Source: Endocalyx cinctus
Lineage: Eukaryota > Ascomycota > Sordariomycetes > Amphisphaeriales > Apiosporaceae
NCBI GenBank assembly: GCA_001600455.1
Contig: BCKC01000010.1
Span: 1,060,144-1,124,143 of the forward strand
Direction: 5' to 3'
Length of the DNA stretch: 64,000 nucleotides
The position numbers and the translations under genes are program-made. Below the pieces are notes generated by a model. The model was not told the origin of the DNA and made no database searches. It was given only the letters and a program-made list of their open reading frames with translations. Shown here in pieces: positions 1 to 10,754 of this stretch. Each line of letters begins with the position of its first letter. Position 1 is the stretch's first letter.

Positions 1-563
1 GGTGCTTTCGCTACCCTCTTCTCTAGTACCTTGATCGCGTCCTCTTCCTCTGCATTTATATATCTATGAGCATGTGGACGCGCGGACTCTACTGAATCGT
101 GTAGACCTACGATGATAGGAAGGGGCGGTCCCTCGGAGGAGAAGGTAGGATACATGCTGAGCGTATTTAATGGCATACTGCTGGGCAAGAAATCCTCCGA
201 AGCTGCCTCCGCAGATAATCACTTTCTCTTCGGCGCCGGCGAACGCCTTGCGCATGGACTCGATGTCCTCCACTATCTGGTCGAAAGTGTAGGGCTTCGT
301 CGGAGAGCTCTGTCCATGTCCGCGGTAGTCGAAGGATAGGACGCGGTACTTGTCCCCTAGGGGACTATAAGCCTTAAAGTCCGATCGGTGGTCACCTATT
401 TCATGGTCAGGAAAAACGTCTAGCTACTACGGAGAGGAAGTTAGATTCGCCATCTCCTACCAAAGCCTCTTCCCCCGTGGAGTGTTATTATCAGGGGTGC
501 TTTTTCGGGCCCGCATATTTTATAGGCGAGCTTAGCTCCGTTGATATCGACATAATCAACCAT
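1..563 (-). CDS. alpha/beta hydrolase, proline iminopeptidase-like (5' part, runs off left edge)
   Basis: This is the N-terminal part of an alpha/beta-hydrolase-fold enzyme related to proline iminopeptidases and esterases. I model three exons on the minus strand: 563-461, 395-111 and 49-<1, with introns at 396-460 (65 nt) and 50-110 (61 nt). Both introns are phase 1 with GTAGG donors and TAG/CAG acceptors. The start codon lies in a CAACAATGG context. Visible motifs are HGGRG near residue 29 (oxyanion-hole loop), FDYRGHGQSS near 56-65, and the nucleophile elbow GGSFGG with Ser near 99. The catalytic Asp and His would lie beyond the window. Splicing restores the family-typical GFG/DHRSDF junction, so the apparent stops are intronic and this is not a pseudogene. 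Substrate unknown. Confidence 0.8.
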
Positions 564-1560
564 TGTTGCGGAATAAAATACTCTAAGAGTAACTTGCGAC
601 CAGCCTACGTAATTCAATATTTACTATATATAAGGCCAAGAAACCATCAATCTTAAGTTATCAGCTTCACTGGTGAAATGATTCGAATATGATAATGAAT
701 AGACCGGCTCAATACCCGATGAGAACGGCTGTTAAGATACGTTATTGGGGCTAATCTCCTGGTCTAGCGATTCAGTGAACATCAATATGTTGCATAGAGA
801 TAAAAACGCGGGGCGGGATACCCTTCACCACATACTTAACCTACGTATGTAGTCCACGCACCAATCCCCTGTCCTTCGAGGTCATGACTAGCAGTTTATT
901 ATATATTGTAGCTTTACTTTATATACGCTGTATCTTCTATGTTTCAGTGCCAATGAACGCGTATGGACTCCGAGATCTGACCAGGGAGATGCATCTATCT
1001 ATTCACGTGTGCTTACCGGTTTGATAACATAATACCAACATCTCATCGTTCAAAATCTCTCATATAAAAGTTCATTTTGCTTAGTGTTAAAATTAAATGC
1101 ATTGTCTATAATTTCCCGTCAACGAGAATGCCGTAAACTAATAACTATGGGGGTTAAAAAACTTGTTGAAATTGTCGGACTTGGCCCGACAGATAATTCC
1201 TAACGTGAGAAATCCTGCCCGTATGGGCTATCTAGCGGCCGCTATCGCCTCGGTTCTCCACCGCAGAAATAGCCTAGCAGGCTTCAAGGGATATCCCGCG
1301 CTGACGAGGTCTGGAAAATTCTAAGATGGCGTGCTTGACCAGGCTCCAAAAAAAAAAAAAGAGAGTGAAGTGCGTGTTTTTTAATTTCTGAGATAATGAG
1401 ACGCGATTGATAAAATACTGATACGGTCCTGATCAAAGGGTTCGTCGTCTTTTTCTTCAGTTCAAGGTGTAAACTCTTTCCTTTATTTTGTTCGTACGAC
1501 CAAACTAACTGGCCTCATCCACCAGATCTGGGCACGAAAACAAGGAAAGAAAGAGTCAAC
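564..1560. other. intergenic, divergent promoters
   Basis: AT-rich spacer between two divergently transcribed genes (hydrolase to the left, MFS permease to the right), so it should hold both promoters. It contains a 13-nt A run at 1348-1360 and a pyrimidine-rich stretch around 1450-1490 just upstream of the permease. I see no coding exon or RNA gene in it. Confidence 0.6.
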
Positions 1561-3166
1561 ATGTCGGCCCCAGTCGAAGAAATTCAAGCGGCCGCGACCG
1601 CTCCGGCGGCGCAGAACGTGCTAGAGAAGACCCCGAGCTCCAAGGGCTCCGCGATCGAGGAGGAGAAATCGGGCGCGACCCCGAGCCAGGAGGAGACCGG
1701 ACGCAGGTGGTTTCACTGGCACGAGCCTAACACGTCGCCCGAGGAGAAGCGCCTGATCTTCAAGCTGGACTGGTTCTTGCTCTCTTACTCCTGCCTTTGC
1801 TTCTTCATCAAGTGGCTCGACAGCAACAATGTCACCAACGCCTACGCTTCCGGCATGTCGGAGGAGCTCAACTTCGTCGGAAACGAGCTCGCCTGGATGA
1901 ACACCGCTTTTAACGCCGGTTCGCTCATCGGCGCCCCTTTCGCGAATCTAGTCATCACCGTCGTGAGGCCGAGGTATTGGCTCCCATTTTGCATGACCGT
2001 TTGGTCTCTCTTCGTCTTGTTTATGTACAAGTGCAACAAGGCGGAGCAATTCTACGCCCTCCGATTTTTCATTGGCTTGTTCGAATCGGCCGCTTGGCCA
2101 GGAATTGAATGGACCTTAGGCGCCTGGTACAGAAAGAGCGAGCTCGCCCGGCGGTCTAGCTTGTTCGTCATCTCCGGCGTCCTGGGCCAGATGTTTAGCG
2201 GTTATCTTCAGAGCGCCTTGTACTCCGGCATGGACGGCCGCGGTGGACTTTCTGCTTGGAGATGGCTTTTTATCTTTGATTTTATCCTGGCCATTCCCGT
2301 GGCTATTTACGGAATAGTAAGTCAAACTTGTCCACATCACGAACGTCGGACGTCGATTTGATTTGAGCCTGCATACTAACTTACCCCTGTAGTTATGTCA
2401 CCCTGACACGCCGCACAATTGTAAGGCATGGTATTTCACCGAATGGGAAAAGCAGCGGGCTCGGGAGCGAATCGAGGAGGAAGGCCGTAAGCCGGTGGGA
2501 AAGCTCGACTTTACCGTGATCAAGCGCGTGTTCACGAGCTGGCAAGTTTACGCCTTCGTGATCGGCTACGCGCTCTGGAGTTTGACCATCGGAAATTACA
2601 TTCTTCAATACTTCACCCTGTACCTGAAGGCCGAGGGTTATTCGGTCACGCGGATCAACAGCATCCCGACGGCTATCGGCGCCGTCAACTTCTTCACCAT
2701 GCTGACGACGGGTTTCGTCGCCGACAAGATCGGCAACCGGGGCCCGGTATGCTTGGCCGTCGGTCTTATCCTTACCGTGAACTACTCCATCCTGTCCGCC
2801 TGGGAGGTCCCGCACGCCCTCCGCATGGTGGTCTTCATCGCCTGCGGTGTCTACGGCTGCTTCACCCCGCTCCTGGCCGGCTGGGTGAACGAGACGTGCG
2901 GCGGCGACCAGCAGAAGCGCGCGCTCATCCTCGGGCTGATGACCTCGGTCGGCCCGGCCTTCCTCATCCCCTTCCAGCAGCTGCAGTTCCCGACCTCGCA
3001 GGCGCCGCGGTTCGCGACGACGCACGGATGGCCGAGCGCGCTGGCCTTCGTCGTCGCGCTCACCCTCTGGACCGGCTTGTTCATCCCTTTCTTGCAGAAG
3101 AAGATGCAGAAGAGGGTGCAGACGGATGAGTTCGCGGAGGAGAATGCGGTGGAGGAGGAGACTTGA
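1561..3166 (+). CDS. MFS permease, allantoate/pantothenate (Dal5-like, ACS) family
   Basis: Plasma-membrane proton symporter of the anion:cation symporter (Dal5/Fen2/Tna1-like) branch of the major facilitator superfamily, 509 aa. Two exons: 1561-2316 and 2393-3166. The phase-0 intron at 2317-2392 has donor GTAAGT, branch CTAAC and acceptor TGTAG. Splicing joins AIYGI to LCHPDTPHNCKAWYFTE; the HPDTP and W-x-x-E pattern after TM6 is typical of the family. The N-terminus (about 75 residues) is hydrophilic and precedes the DWFLLSYSCLCFFIKWLD first TM. An FFIGLFESAAWPG segment lies in TM4. The start has a favourable CAACATG context. Possible substrates are allantoate, a vitamin or a nicotinate-like carboxylate; the sequence alone does not decide. 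Confidence 0.88.
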
Positions 3167-3190
3167 TGGATGGATGGATAGATGGATGAT
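3164..3190 (+). repeat. (GGAT)n-like microsatellite overlapping the stop codon
   Basis: A short GGAT/AGAT tetranucleotide array starts at the permease stop codon (TGA) and extends into the 3' UTR. Slippage here could move the stop codon but would only change the last residue or two. Confidence 0.6.
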
Positions 3191-4453
3191 TACTTATAGG
3201 CGCCTTTCTTTGTATACCCTTGTATGGATGTTGCCTACAGTTAGCGAGCGTTTTTTTTTTTTTTTTTTTCACCTTTTTTGGCCCGTTTATTACGAATGGA
3301 GGCATTTAGCGAGGATGTATATCGAGATAGAAGACGATAATATTTATATACGGTGGAGACTAAAGTATCAGATCTAATAAACGTCTACTTGACTACTACT
3401 ATTACTCTTGAAACACACACTGCTGGATTAAACTCATCCTTGTACTATTCGTAAAATTATCCCAAGGACCTTTCTGAGTGACAGTTGCAATTCCTTCGAG
3501 TCCAGAACAAGAACGGCTTGACTTCATAGGAACTGCCCAAACATTTGTATCATCTTGAAAGAAGCTCATTATTACGGAAATCCAAGCTTTATTGATGTTC
3601 TCTAAATGGGCAATTTTAAAGTCCTCGTAATTAACGTCTTAAGACGTACATGAGTATTCTTTTACGCAACAAAAAAAAAAAAAAAACTCGCGGTAAATAC
3701 TGACGATGCGTGAAATTAGGGCGTCGCTAACACTAGCTGAGTTGGGTTTACGGGGCTGACGGGGTAATTAGAGATGCCTTCAAGGGTTCATGAAGTATTT
3801 TAGCGGTTCAAGTACGCTATATATATGTACAGAGGTGCTATAGTTACTCAGGGTAGGGACCCTATTACACTATAGCGTAGAGGGGTAATAGTAGAAAGAA
3901 TAGAGAGTGTTGCGGGGTAAGTCCCTGCTGCAAATTTATCAGCTTACCATTCATCCACCTAAGCCAGCTAAGCTTAAGAACTGCGTTGTTGTGCTGTCGC
4001 AAATAGATTTCTAATCATTAAAAGTAGAATGACCCAGTTCTTTATCCCATATACCTACTTGAGTATAGGCAATCAAGAATATCAATGATTATGATAAAGA
4101 AGATGCCGACTATCAGCCATAAATCATCCTCCGGTAGTCGACTTAGTCGAGTACAGTCGCTTGTTTATTTAGTGTGAAAATCGGTTTGCGCGGTCTATCA
4201 CCGATCCGGACCGATTCAGTAAGTTGCCATCGGAAATATCCGATCTGGTTAGAAAGCGCTATTTGCCCTAGTCCACCGGGCTGTTACCCGACGACATTTT
4301 CACGGTCTCGTGATGATGACTTCGAGACGCGAATATTGAGTGAAAGAGGCGTCGTACGCCTCGGGGAAAAAAAATTAATCAAGTCTCGGTATCTTCTTGT
4401 TGTAGAAGTCACGGCATCGCAGCATCGAAGTACACCATAGTCCAAAATTGAAG
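3167..4453. other. intergenic: 3' UTR of permease and promoter of OXP1
   Basis: AT-rich spacer. It holds a 19-nt T run (about 3251-3269), a candidate polyadenylation hexamer at 3376-3381 and a 15-16 nt A run near 3671-3686. ORFs here are short and lack any protein family signature. Confidence 0.6.
3376..3381 (+). terminator. candidate polyadenylation signal AATAAA
   Basis: Canonical AATAAA about 210 nt after the MFS permease stop, on the sense strand. Fungal poly(A) signals are degenerate, so this is only a plausible site. Confidence 0.35.
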
Positions 4454-7400
4454 ATGGCCGACGTTAGAGTATCGATCGACCGTGGAGGGACTTTCTGCGA
4501 CGTAGTAGCTCATGTGGAAGGTCGCGAGCCCATCATCTTCAAGTTATTGTCCGTGGATCCAGCCAACTACGCGGATGCACCGACGGAAGCAATCAGACGT
4601 GTGCTTGAAATTGTCGAGGAGAAGAAGATTCCGGTCGGCGAGAAGTTAGATGCGAGTAGAATTGGTATGGACCACCGTGATTCGGCACTAGAGACATAAG
4701 GACTAATCAGTATTGGAACAGCATCATGTCGAATAGGGACGACGGTGGCAACGAACGCATTGCTCGAAGGCCAGGGCGCTCGCTTTGCGTTTGTGACAAC
4801 AAAAGGTATTTGAAAAACTTCTACCAGGCCATTCCTGATACCATCTCCTGAGACAAGTAGCTCAAATTTTATAGGTTTCAAGGACATATGTGTGATTGGT
4901 GACCAATCCCGTCCCAAACTTTTCGATCTCAATGTCCAAAAGCCTAAGCCTCTTCATGACTCCGTCATTGAAGTAGACGAAAGGGTGACAATCGAAGATT
5001 ATGATCTTAATCCTTATCCCATGGATAAGGCCGCGGCTTTGGCGAGTGATAAAGACCTTGTACAGACGGCCAGCGGCGAGATCATACGAGTTCTTAAGCG
5101 GATTGACGAAGTTCAAGTCCGTAACCAACTTCAGGGACTTCGGGATTTAGGCTACGACTCTCTGGCCATATCTTTCATGCATGCTCACGTGTTTCCGGAG
5201 CATGAGCAAATCGTGGCAAAACTGGCTGGAGATCTGGGTTTCAAATACATCACCACGTCTTCCGCCACCAGCCCAGTCGTCAAGATATTAAATCGAAGTA
5301 ATTCTACCTGCTCCGAAGCATACCTTTATCCTATAGTCCGCCAATACGTTGAGAACTTTGAGTCGTCGTTTAATGTGCTGCCGCAAAGGGTTGAGCTAAT
5401 GTGCACGGACGGCGGTTTAAAGGACTCCAGTAAATTTAGGGGTAACGAAGCCCTTCTGAGTGGGCCAGCCGGTGGTGTCGTTGGTATTGCGCGCTCGTGT
5501 TACGACGACGAAGAAAATATGCCCATCATCGGCTTCGATATGGGTGGCACCAGCACTGATGTTTCTAGATTCGACGGGAAGTATGATCATCTTACCGAGA
5601 CTACTATCGCCGGAAGGACAATATCGGTGCCGATGCTGAACATCTCTACCGTTGCTGCCGGCGGTGGTTCTATTCTCTTCGCCCGAAATGGGCTTTTAGT
5701 AGTAGGGCCCGAGAGCGCTGGCGCGCATCCTGGACCCTCATGTTATCGTAAAGGCGGTCCACTCACCGTGACTGACGCCAACCTTTTCCTCGGTCGTCTT
5801 GTGGTATCATCGTTCCCATCTATCTTCGGAGAGAACGCAGATCAACCCCTCGACCAGGAGATAGTTGTTGATAAGTTCAAAGAAATTACAGAAGATTTTA
5901 ACCGGCAAACTTCGCAGAATCTCACGCCAGAAGATGTTGCGCTGGGCTTCTTGAACGTCGCGAATGAGGCGATGAGCCGTCCTATTCGAAACATAACCGA
6001 AGCGCGTGGTTTTGCCCCGGAACGCCATAATTTGGTGAGCTTTGGCGGAGCGGGTGGTCAACATGCGTGCTCAATCGCTGAGAAGCTTGGTATCAAGAGG
6101 ATCTTGATACATAAATGGTCATCACTATTATCAGCTTATGGTATCTCACAAGCAGAACTTCAGTTTGAAACATACGAGCCATACACAGGAAGCTTTAGTA
6201 TGGATGATCTAGGCCACATTAGGAAGCGACTTGAACATCTTCGAGCTAAAGCGGCTGAAGAGCTGGTTTCCCAAGGAGCTCAGGAATCCTCGTTAACTTA
6301 TGACGAGTCTCTAGTCATGCATTACCGAGGCTCCGATACAAGCATCACGATCTCAAAGCCTGCAGATGAGAATTACGGAGAGGCCTTCAAAGCCCATCAT
6401 CTACGAGAGTTCGCGTTTAATCTTAGCCGTGATGTCATAATTGACTCTATTAAAGTCAGAGGTACCGGTAGTGCTGGGTCACTGCCAAGGGATGGATCTG
6501 CTTCAAAAGAACTGGCCGTTTTGAAGTCGAAGGAAATCACTGAACTTGGCAACTCCCAAAACCAACAGCGGGTATATATTGATGGAACCTGGCGTTCCGT
6601 CAATGTGTATCGCTTAGACGAGATTGCGAAGGGGAGCATTATCAAAGGCCCTGCCCTCGTCATTGATCAAACCCAGACGATTTTCGTCGAGCCTAATTTC
6701 ATGGCGTACATATTATCAAACCACGTTGTCTTGGAAAAGGTGCAACAAGAGTCAACCACGTTGGCGGTCTCCGCCGGTGATATTAACCCCATCCAACTCT
6801 CTATCTTCGCCCATCGTTTCATGTCAATAGCAGAACAAATGGGCAACACCCTTCAGCGGACATCAATTTCTACGAGTATTAAGGAACGCCTTGATTTCTC
6901 ATGTGCCATTTTCTCACCTGATGGAAAGCTGGTAGCAAACGCACCACACATCCCAATCCATTTAGGATCTATGCAATTCGCCATACAATACCAGCATAGG
7001 CTTTGGGAAGGCAAATTGAAACCTGGCGATGTATTATTAACTAACCACCCCCAGTGCGGTGGTACGCATCTACCCGACTTGACGGTCGTAAGTCCCGTAT
7101 TCTCCGGCGATCAGCTTGCTTTCTACGTCGCTTCTCGCGGTCATCACACCGATATTGGCGGAAAAGGAATCACTTCTATGATGCCCGAAAGTAAAGAGCT
7201 GTGGGAGGAGGGAATCAATATCAAATCAATGAAAATCGTAGGCAATGGCGTATTTCTCGAGGACGACGTGCGGGCTGCTTTTGACAAGGCCGGTACGTAC
7301 CCTGGCTGCAGCGCTACGAGGAGAATTGCCGACAACATCAGCGACCTGAAGGCCCAGATCTCGTCGAACCAACGAGGAAATACACTTTTAATCAAGCTCT

Positions 7401-8440
7401 GTAACGAGTTTACGTTGCCCGTAGTTCACACTTACATGCACGGAATCCAAGCCAACGCCGAGGTCGCGGTGCGAGAGTTTTTCAAATCAATTGCGCGCAA
7501 GCACCCGAAGCCCTTGACGGCTACGGATTACTTCGACAGCGGCACGCCCGTCAAAGTGACAATCACCATCGACCCCGAGACTGGTGGTGCCATTTATGAC
7601 TTCGCCGGCACGGGCGAGCAGGAGTGGGGCAACTACAACTGCCCGATTTCCATCACGCACTCGGCCATCATCTACACGATCCGCTGCTTGGTCAACGTCG
7701 ATATCCCGTTGAACGAGGGCTGTCTCTCACCAGTTGATATACGCGTGCCCGAGGGAACGATCCTCAACCCGTCTCCCGCCGTCGCCGTCTGCGGTTCCAC
7801 CCTCGCCAGTCAGCGCGTCGTCGACACCATCCTACGCGCGTTCGACAGCTGCGCCGCCAGCCAGGGCTGCGCGAACAGCTTCGGGTGGGGCATGGGAGGG
7901 AAAGATCCGGTCACGGGAGAAGTGAAGCCGGGATGGAACTACGGCGAGTCTCTGGGCGGAGGCGTCGGCGCGGGCCCGACCTGGCACGGCGAGAGCGCCG
8001 TCAACGTCCACTCGACCAACACGCGCAACACGGACCCCGAGGTCATCGAGAAGCGAACCCCGGTGCTGGTCACGCAGTACGGGATCCGCGCCGGCAGCGG
8101 CGGGCGCGGCAAGTTCAAGGGAGGGGAGGGCACGGTGAGGGAGATCGAGGCCAGGATCCCGCTCAAGTTCAGCATCCTCAGCGACCGCAGGGTCTACAGG
8201 CCTTACGGCGCGGCGGGGGGAGAGCCGGGCCTTTCCGGCAGGAATTACGCGTTTAAGTTCGGCGCCGACGGGAAGTCGTTGGAGAGGATTAACCTGGGCG
8301 GTAAAGCGGTCGTCAACCTCGATAAGGGAGAGATCATGCAGATCAACACCCCGGGAGGAGGTGGTTGGGGGACACCCGAGGAAGGAGAAAAAGATATTGA
8401 CAGTACTAGGTCTCACGAAGAGAAGCAGCTATGTAACTAA
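4454..8440 (+). CDS. OXP1: 5-oxoprolinase (ATP-hydrolysing)
   Basis: Cytosolic enzyme of the gamma-glutamyl cycle. It opens 5-oxo-L-proline to L-glutamate with ATP hydrolysis and so recycles glutathione breakdown products. Three exons: 4454-4664, 4722-4805 and 4875-8440. Introns are at 4665-4721 (57 nt) and 4806-4874 (69 nt). The protein is 1286 aa, matching the yeast/mammalian family length. Domains in order: hydantoinase A N-terminal (SIDRGGTFCDVVAHVEG at the start; GTTVATNALLE restored by splicing), hydantoinase/oxoprolinase A with GFDMGGTSTDVSR near residue 318 and FGGAGGQHAC near 490, then hydantoinase B from about residue 735 (DFSCAIFSPDGKLVANAPH, NHPQCGGTHLPDL). ATG 4454 is the first ATG in frame. 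The GC content of third codon positions rises sharply after about 7440. Confidence 0.95.
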
Positions 8441-9226
8441 CGTGGCTATTAGGTAAATGGAAGGAAGAACTGGGTAATTTTGTTACATTGACTTTGGAAT
8501 AGATGATTCGCATATAGTAGTTTACAGTAGATAGACCAAGCACATGAAATATTGGGTGATACTTTAAGCAGCATGTGATTGCATGACGAATGGCCCCCAT
8601 ATCACACGTCCTTTTCCTTTTCCCCGAACGTAACCATTTCTCGTCTGTTACACAAAGTATATATTATGGGAAGACAAGTGTGCTGTCAAAATCACACCAT
8701 GTGCTCCCGGACGCGTGGATTAGGATCGCCCCCAAGAGTCCCAGTCTGACTCACAAATTCCCATATTATGCAAGTTGCCCGACTCGTACCCCTTGTCGTT
8801 ATCGATCATTACCGTTAGGGCTGCCTATGTTACCTGCCACAAATAATAACGTGTTAATTTTAAATGACGTACGATGTGACCATAACATAACGTCTTGGTA
8901 ATACTGCTTAATGCTACTATGCTATGGTCACTTTGAATTGGCAAACAACATAACAAGGTCAGTTATTGTTCTGAAATTCATATTCTGTGTCGCACACCGT
9001 CACAATAGTATCGCGTAAAAACAGCCAAAATAGTACTGTGACTGTAGGGGCAGACCGAGGTATATCGTCATGATATTTCATCAGTCATTCGTGAAAGAAT
9101 AGCATCTATTAAAATGAGAATATCTATCATTAAGATTCAAAAGACTCCTTCTCCCCGGATTCGCATCCGATCCCGTCTTTTCTAAGGATGCATTATGAAT
9201 TTATGTTCTAATGCGATTGTAACCAA
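8441..9226. other. intergenic, convergent 3' regions
   Basis: Spacer between the tail-to-tail OXP1 (+) and mannosyl-3-phosphoglycerate synthase (-). AT-rich. An ORF of about 100 codons on the + strand (8590-8901) has no recognisable features. No RNA gene seen. Confidence 0.55.
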
Positions 9227-10754
9227 TTAAAATCCGAGCTCACGATTGGGCAAGCTTTTTTCTTGAGCGGAATGCAGATTCTCATTTCTAGCCGCAACCC
9301 CGGGACCAGTGCTATTCCAGAGAGTCTCTGCCTGCGAATCCAGAACCTCCCGTAAAACGCCAAAGTCGAGTGAAGATGCGGGAGGATAGACGCGCTGCTG
9401 TTGCGGCTCTCCTCCCTGCCCCGGGTCTATGCATCTTAGCTGGTGGGTCATGAATTCGAGCAGCTCTCCTCGTAGTTTCGGCGTCGCCAGGCGGGAATGG
9501 TAGATGGTGCTTAATCCCTGAGCTTGCATCTTTAGGACGTGGCTTTCACCCTTGCTGCTATGGAAATGAGGATTCTGGGTCCTGATCTGCACGATCTCCA
9601 CCAGCTTGTTGCTTCTTGCTCGGTGGTAGCTGGTTTCTCCATTTAGCGCGTAATCGCCATTCACGAACGAAAATTCGCAGCTATTCTTTTGCGCTGCCCG
9701 GATAGCCGTGACGATGTCGTCTCCAGTATCGGAATATTTTTCCAGTAAGTGGATTAGCTCGTACGGCTCAATGGCGTAGCCACTCGCAAGGGGAAGTTGG
9801 AGGCCTAGCTCTAGGCTCACTGTAGTTTCGAGTTTCGTGCCTTGAGATTAGCTCAGCTCTTAGAAGAAGAAAAAGTTTTTTTATAAGATATCAAGTTCTA
9901 GTTTTTTTTTTTTTTTTTTCAGAAAAAGGAAAATACTTACTAGCATGCTCACCCGCGTTTCCAGTCACGATGATGTCCGTACCGAGCCCAGTCCACTCCT
10001 GGAGAAGGCGGTTGAGCCACTCGTTAACGACTCGAGAGCTTCGACCCATCTTCTCATATACGATTGACTTCTCGTGTACCTTGGGCTTCGAGTTCCACAT
10101 TATTCGCACCATACCTAAGGAAGATGACAGCGACCGTGCTGCGTGGTGAAGTCCCGCCGCGAAGACCTTGCAGTACTCGTGCACAGAACCTGGAATAAAG
10201 TTGTCGGCGTCGATGAAGCCGACGTATTTCTTCCCGGCGAGGTGCGCGAGCGCCATGCCCATAATAATGGCCTCTCCTTTACCGTTCCGAATTAATGGTC
10301 GGACTTCTTCTATTGATGCTGCTTCCGATATAGTGATCAACTCAGTCATCCCGGCCCTCCAGAACGCCATCCCTGCCCCTTCGTCTTTTTGATGGATGGC
10401 TACGGCGGGGCGGTTTGCTCTTTGGCAGATGGTTTGCAGCATACTCAATTCGGCTGCGTACCTGTCCTCGGGATGTTTCCTGTTGCTATTCGAGACGAGT
10501 ATGATGAGACATTCTCGACTGATGGCCCGGAGCACCCCCTCGATGACGTTGTACTCCTCATCCATGCAGGGTACAACGATGGCCAACTCCGATTCGATGA
10601 GGCGGATATCTTCCGCGGACACGTCTACATCTCCTCCACCTGTTGCTTTGGGGGTAGTTTGGGAGGAGCTGGACTCCAAATGGATGACATTCAGGACCCC
10701 ATTAATCCTAACGTTACCGAATTGCTCAGTACGGGGAAGATAGTCGAGTTGCAT
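9227..10754 (-). CDS. mpgS: mannosyl-3-phosphoglycerate synthase (GT55)
   Basis: Transfers mannose from GDP-mannose to 3-phosphoglycerate, giving mannosyl-3-phosphoglycerate, the precursor of the compatible solute mannosylglycerate. Two exons: 10754-9941 and 9819-9227, 468 aa. The intron at 9820-9940 has donor GTAAGT and acceptor ACAG and contains a run of about 19 A on the sense strand. Splicing creates the family motif GNAGEHAM exactly at the junction. Other motifs: VVPCMDEE near 60-67 (GDP-mannose binding), GKGEAIIMGMALA, and the DxD metal site in GFIDADNFIPG near 180-189. The longer open frame upstream begins at TTG; ATG 10754 gives the expected N-terminus (MQLDYLPRTEQFGNVRI). No HAD phosphatase domain is fused to it and none is visible nearby. 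The family assignment is strong; that the product is mannosylglycerate in this organism is inference. Confidence 0.88.

Noticed and set aside
1..563. Left-edge hydrolase as a broken pseudogene
   Set aside because: The in-frame stops and odd residues fall within two introns with proper splice sites; the spliced protein is continuous and family-like.
7832..8416. 194-codon minus-strand ORF under OXP1
   Set aside because: Shadow of the GC3-rich end of OXP1; Arg/Ala/Leu-rich with no motif.
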